A DNA stretch of 7,768 nt from Gemmatimonas phototrophica. Lineage in GTDB: Bacteria; Gemmatimonadota; Gemmatimonadetes; Gemmatimonadales; Gemmatimonadaceae. This document shows positions 5,969-7,768 of this stretch, piece by piece (the first letter of the stretch is position 1; each line of letters begins with the position of its first letter). The position numbers and the translations under genes are program-made. The notes under the pieces were generated by a model. It saw only the letters and a list, made by a program, of their open reading frames with translations, had not been told where the DNA came from and made no database searches. Location of the stretch: positions 1 to 7,768 of the forward strand of contig CAMBRJ010000120.1 in assembly GCA_945870175.1 (NCBI GenBank). The letters run 5' to 3'.

Positions 5969-6490
5969 GTGGTCACGGGCACTGCTGGGCCGCTGCAAAT
6001 CCGTCCGCTGGAACGACGTGATTGCAAGGGCAGATTCTCGTGTGGCGTGCCCGCCCTCGACGCATATCTGCCGAACTTCGCCTGGCAACACGAACAGCGC
6101 GGTATCGCCCGTGTGTACGTGCTTGAGCGCACGGGCGGCGAGTCGGGGGTACTGGGGTTCTACACCCTCTCGACCAGAAGCGTACGCAAGGCGGACCTAC
6201 AGGAGGCGGTGACGCACTCCCTGCCGCCGTTCGATCTCCCTGTCTTCTACATTGGCAGCTTTGCCGTCTCGAGCTCCGCGAAACGACAGGGCTACGGCCG
6301 TCAGCTGCTCGGCGACGCCTTGTACCGATGCGTTCAGGGGGCTGAAGCCGTTGGGGCGCATGGTGTCTACCTCGACTCGCTGTCTGACGAGAGCACGTCG
6401 TTCTACCGCTCAATGGGCTTCGTGGCAATCGGCAGCGCCAAGACGCCTCAACCGATGTATCTCCCGATGACCACGTTGCGAATGGCCTAA
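5969..6490 (+). CDS. TacT-like GNAT acetyltransferase toxin
   Basis: The product has 173 residues. Family features are all present: the N-terminal FSCGVPALDAYL (23-34), followed by HEQRGIARVYVLE (41-53) and GVLGFYTLST (60-69). The acetyl-CoA binding motif A is IGSFAVSSSAKRQGYGRQLL (95-114) with the RxxGxG-type core RQGYGRQ (106-112). FYRSMGF (145-151) contains the Tyr146 that corresponds to the catalytic tyrosine of TacT-type toxins. TacT, AtaT and ItaT enzymes acetylate the amino group of charged tRNAs and so stop translation. The tRNA preference of this one cannot be read from the sequence. GTG 5969 is the base after the antitoxin TAG, which implies translational coupling. No independent ribosome binding site is obvious. 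The enzyme appears intact, with no missing key residue. A sigma-54 promoter motif for the next gene begins 10 bases past its stop codon. Confidence 0.9.
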   Translation: MVTGTAGPLQIRPLERRDCKGRFSCGVPALDAYLPNFAWQHEQRGIARVYVLERTGGESGVLGFYTLSTRSVRKADLQEAVTHSLPPFDLPVFYIGSFAVSSSAKRQGYGRQLLGDALYRCVQGAEAVGAHGVYLDSLSDESTSFYRSMGFVAIGSAKTPQPMYLPMTTLRMA

Positions 6491-6500
6491 TGGTCGAGTT

Positions 6501-6516
6501 TGGCACGCCGGTTGCT
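6501..6516 (+). promoter_or_regulatory. Sigma-54 (-24/-12) promoter for the lipoprotein gene
   Basis: TGGCACG (6501-6507), four bases, then TTGCT (6512-6516) match the consensus TGGCACG-N4-TTGCW at every fixed position, and T6500 fits the preceding pyrimidine. The invariant GG (6502-6503) and GC (6514-6515) have the required 12-base register. Transcription would start near 6527, about 40 bases before ATG 6567. A simple base-composition estimate gives about 0.002 such matches by chance in both strands of this window. The motif is intergenic and correctly oriented. Expression would then need RpoN and an AAA+ enhancer-binding activator, neither of which is encoded here. Confidence 0.75.
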
Positions 6517-6566
6517 CCCTTCCTTGCAGAGTGAAGGTTCGGGCCCACACGGTGACTGTCGCGCGC

Positions 6567-7768
6567 ATGACCATAACTGCATCCAATTCAACGACTTCCA
6601 AGATCGGCGCCGAATTGCGGCGGGCGATTCGTGCCGCCAGTGTGATGGCATGCGCTTTGGGGGTGTTGCAGGGATGCAGCGGTGCTGACGCAGTCGCTCC
6701 TCTTTCGGTCGCTAAGCCGCCCGCCGCGCCGCCAATTTCGGGGACGAACAGCGTGCCGGCGATCCCTCGTTTGGCGCAGTTTTCCCCCGATACGCTCATT
6801 CCCGGCGCCTCGGTGGTGATCACCGGCGAGCACCTCGCCCATGCGGTCGACTCCATCAGCCTGACCGTGGGCGGCGTAGTGCTGCAGGTGCGCAGCGCCT
6901 CCGCCAACCGCATCGATGCCGTGGTGCCGGTGGGCGCGCTTCCCTGCGCCGCCACCGCCACCCAGCCCGTCACCCTCACGGTGGCCGGCACCGTGCTCAC
7001 CGCCACCGTGCCCGTGCGCGCCGCCAACCGCCTGGCCCTCAAGGCCGGCGAGTCGGCCAACCTGCTCTCGGCCAGCGACGTGCGTTGCACCGAACTGGTG
7101 GCCCCCTCCACCGGCGCTGCCGCCGGCGCTGCCGCCGGCTCTGCCGCCGGCTCTGCCCGCTACATGCTGGCCGTGGTGAACACCAGCAGCGTGGCCTCGG
7201 CCAGCAGCGCCTTCGAACTGCGCGGCACCGGCATCGGCGCGATGGCCGGCCAGCTGTCGGCCATGAAGAACCCGCAGGCGTTTGGTGGCATGGTCGCCGC
7301 GTCCAGCCCAAGCACGTTGATCAACGCGTCGCTGCTGCCGGGCATGCGCACGGAATCACTCGTGGCGCAGCAGGCCGCGGCCGCCGAGTCGCGCCACGAC
7401 AACCAGCTCGACGCGCAGCGCACGATCGCCGCCCGCACCGGTTCGGCTACCTCGCAGTGGAGCACGGCGCGGGCCGAGAAGATGAATCGCCTCGGTGTGG
7501 CGATGGCGTCGAGCGCGGCGTCGTTGAACGTGGGCGACGTGATCACGATGACGGCGCTGTACAACAGCTGCAACGCCGGCAGCAATGTGCAGGCGCGCGT
7601 GGTGTACGCCGGCTCGCGCGCGGTGGTGCTGGAAGACGTGAACGCTCCACGCGCTCGCACGATGGACGCCGACTACCGCGCCATCGGCGACGAGTTCGAC
7701 CGCGTGCAGTATCCGCTGCTGCGCGACAACATCGGCGACCCGTTGGCGATGAACGGCGCGATGAACGG
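6567..7768 (+). CDS. IPT/TIG-domain lipoprotein, possibly a secreted zinc peptidase (cut by window edge)
   Basis: The frame is open from ATG 6567 through 400 codons to the edge and the C-terminus is missing. The N-terminus (RRAIRAASVMACALGVLQGC, 18-37) ends in a lipobox LQGC with Cys37, so the protein is probably a lipoprotein. Pro/Ala-rich residues 42-66 are followed by an IPT/TIG immunoglobulin-like domain (about 67-150; SPDTLIPGASVVITGEHL at 73-90). Next is a Gly/Ala/Ser tandem repeat (183-197) and an Ala/Ser-rich region to about 320 that includes a probable helix (264-290). The last visible part, VVYAGSRAVVLEDVNAP (345-361) and DEFDRVQYPLLRDNIGDP (375-392), resembles the stretch before the HExxH helix in M30-type (hyicolysin-like) secreted zinc peptidases. 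No HExxH is within the window, so this is inference. ATG 6567 lacks a clear Shine-Dalgarno sequence. GTG 6552 and GTG 6531 are in-frame alternatives. The gene follows the sigma-54 promoter at 6501. Confidence 0.82.
   Translation, partial: MTITASNSTTSKIGAELRRAIRAASVMACALGVLQGCSGADAVAPLSVAKPPAAPPISGTNSVPAIPRLAQFSPDTLIPGASVVITGEHLAHAVDSISLTVGGVVLQVRSASANRIDAVVPVGALPCAATATQPVTLTVAGTVLTATVPVRAANRLALKAGESANLLSASDVRCTELVAPSTGAAAGAAAGSAAGSARYMLAVVNTSSVASASSAFELRGTGIGAMAGQLSAMKNPQAFGGMVAASSPSTLINASLLPGMRTESLVAQQAAAAESRHDNQLDAQRTIAARTGSATSQWSTARAEKMNRLGVAMASSAASLNVGDVITMTALYNSCNAGSNVQARVVYAGSRAVVLEDVNAPRARTMDADYRAIGDEFDRVQYPLLRDNIGDPLAMNGAMN
7113..7157 (+). repeat. 12-bp tandem repeat within the lipoprotein gene
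   Basis: Nearly four units (7113-7124, 7125-7136, 7137-7148, then nine bases 7149-7157) follow the pattern GGC-(G/T)CT-GCC-GCC and encode Gly-(Ala/Ser)-Ala-Ala. The period is a multiple of three, so changes in copy number keep the frame. The encoded stretch is probably a flexible linker between the IPT/TIG domain and the following region. Confidence 0.85.

Noticed and set aside
6491..6566. A small separate gene in the gap after the toxin, such as the frame from ATG 6500
   Set aside because: It overlaps the sigma-54 promoter and the lipoprotein signal peptide in another frame, has no ribosome binding site, and gives a featureless product.

Overview
The window is GC-rich bacterial chromosomal DNA. 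Its gene content is an amidohydrolase, a secreted fasciclin, a YggT protein, a VanZ-like protein, an acyl-CoA dehydrogenase, a membrane-anchored EEP enzyme, a GNAT toxin-antitoxin pair and an IPT/TIG lipoprotein. This mix and the codon style fit a soil-type Gram-negative bacterium, and Gemmatimonadota is my best guess. That assignment is an inference without any marker gene. I see no rRNA, tRNA, CRISPR array, transposase or phage gene.

Layout. Positions 1-363 (minus) hold the start of an exported metal-dependent amidohydrolase that runs off the left edge. A strong intrinsic terminator (384-429) separates it from a secreted single-domain fasciclin protein (473-961, minus). The spacer 962-1260 carries a short tandem octamer and a striking imperfect inverted repeat of about 41 bp per arm (1146-1246). 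Next comes a minus-strand run of three genes with 33-bp gaps: acyl-CoA dehydrogenase (4392-3214), a VanZ-like multidomain membrane protein (3180-1891) and a two-unit YggT membrane protein (1857-1261). They look like one operon that ends before the inverted repeat.

A 46-bp divergent spacer leads to the plus-strand half. It opens with a membrane-anchored endonuclease/exonuclease/phosphatase-fold enzyme (4439-5470). An AT-richer spacer with an inverted repeat (5497-5525) precedes a two-gene toxin-antitoxin module. The antitoxin (5588-5968) seems to join a non-standard DNA-binding N-terminus to a DUF1778/TacA-like toxin-binding tail. The toxin (5969-6490) is a TacT-like GNAT acetyltransferase that starts at the base after the antitoxin stop. 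Directly after the toxin is a perfect sigma-54 (-24/-12) promoter core (6501-6516). It faces a long lipoprotein gene (6567 to the right edge) with an IPT/TIG domain and a segment like the region before the catalytic domain of secreted zinc peptidases.

The items most worth attention are the chimeric antitoxin, the sigma-54 promoter in front of the lipoprotein, the long intergenic inverted repeat, and the EEP enzyme with Asp where the metal-binding Glu is expected.
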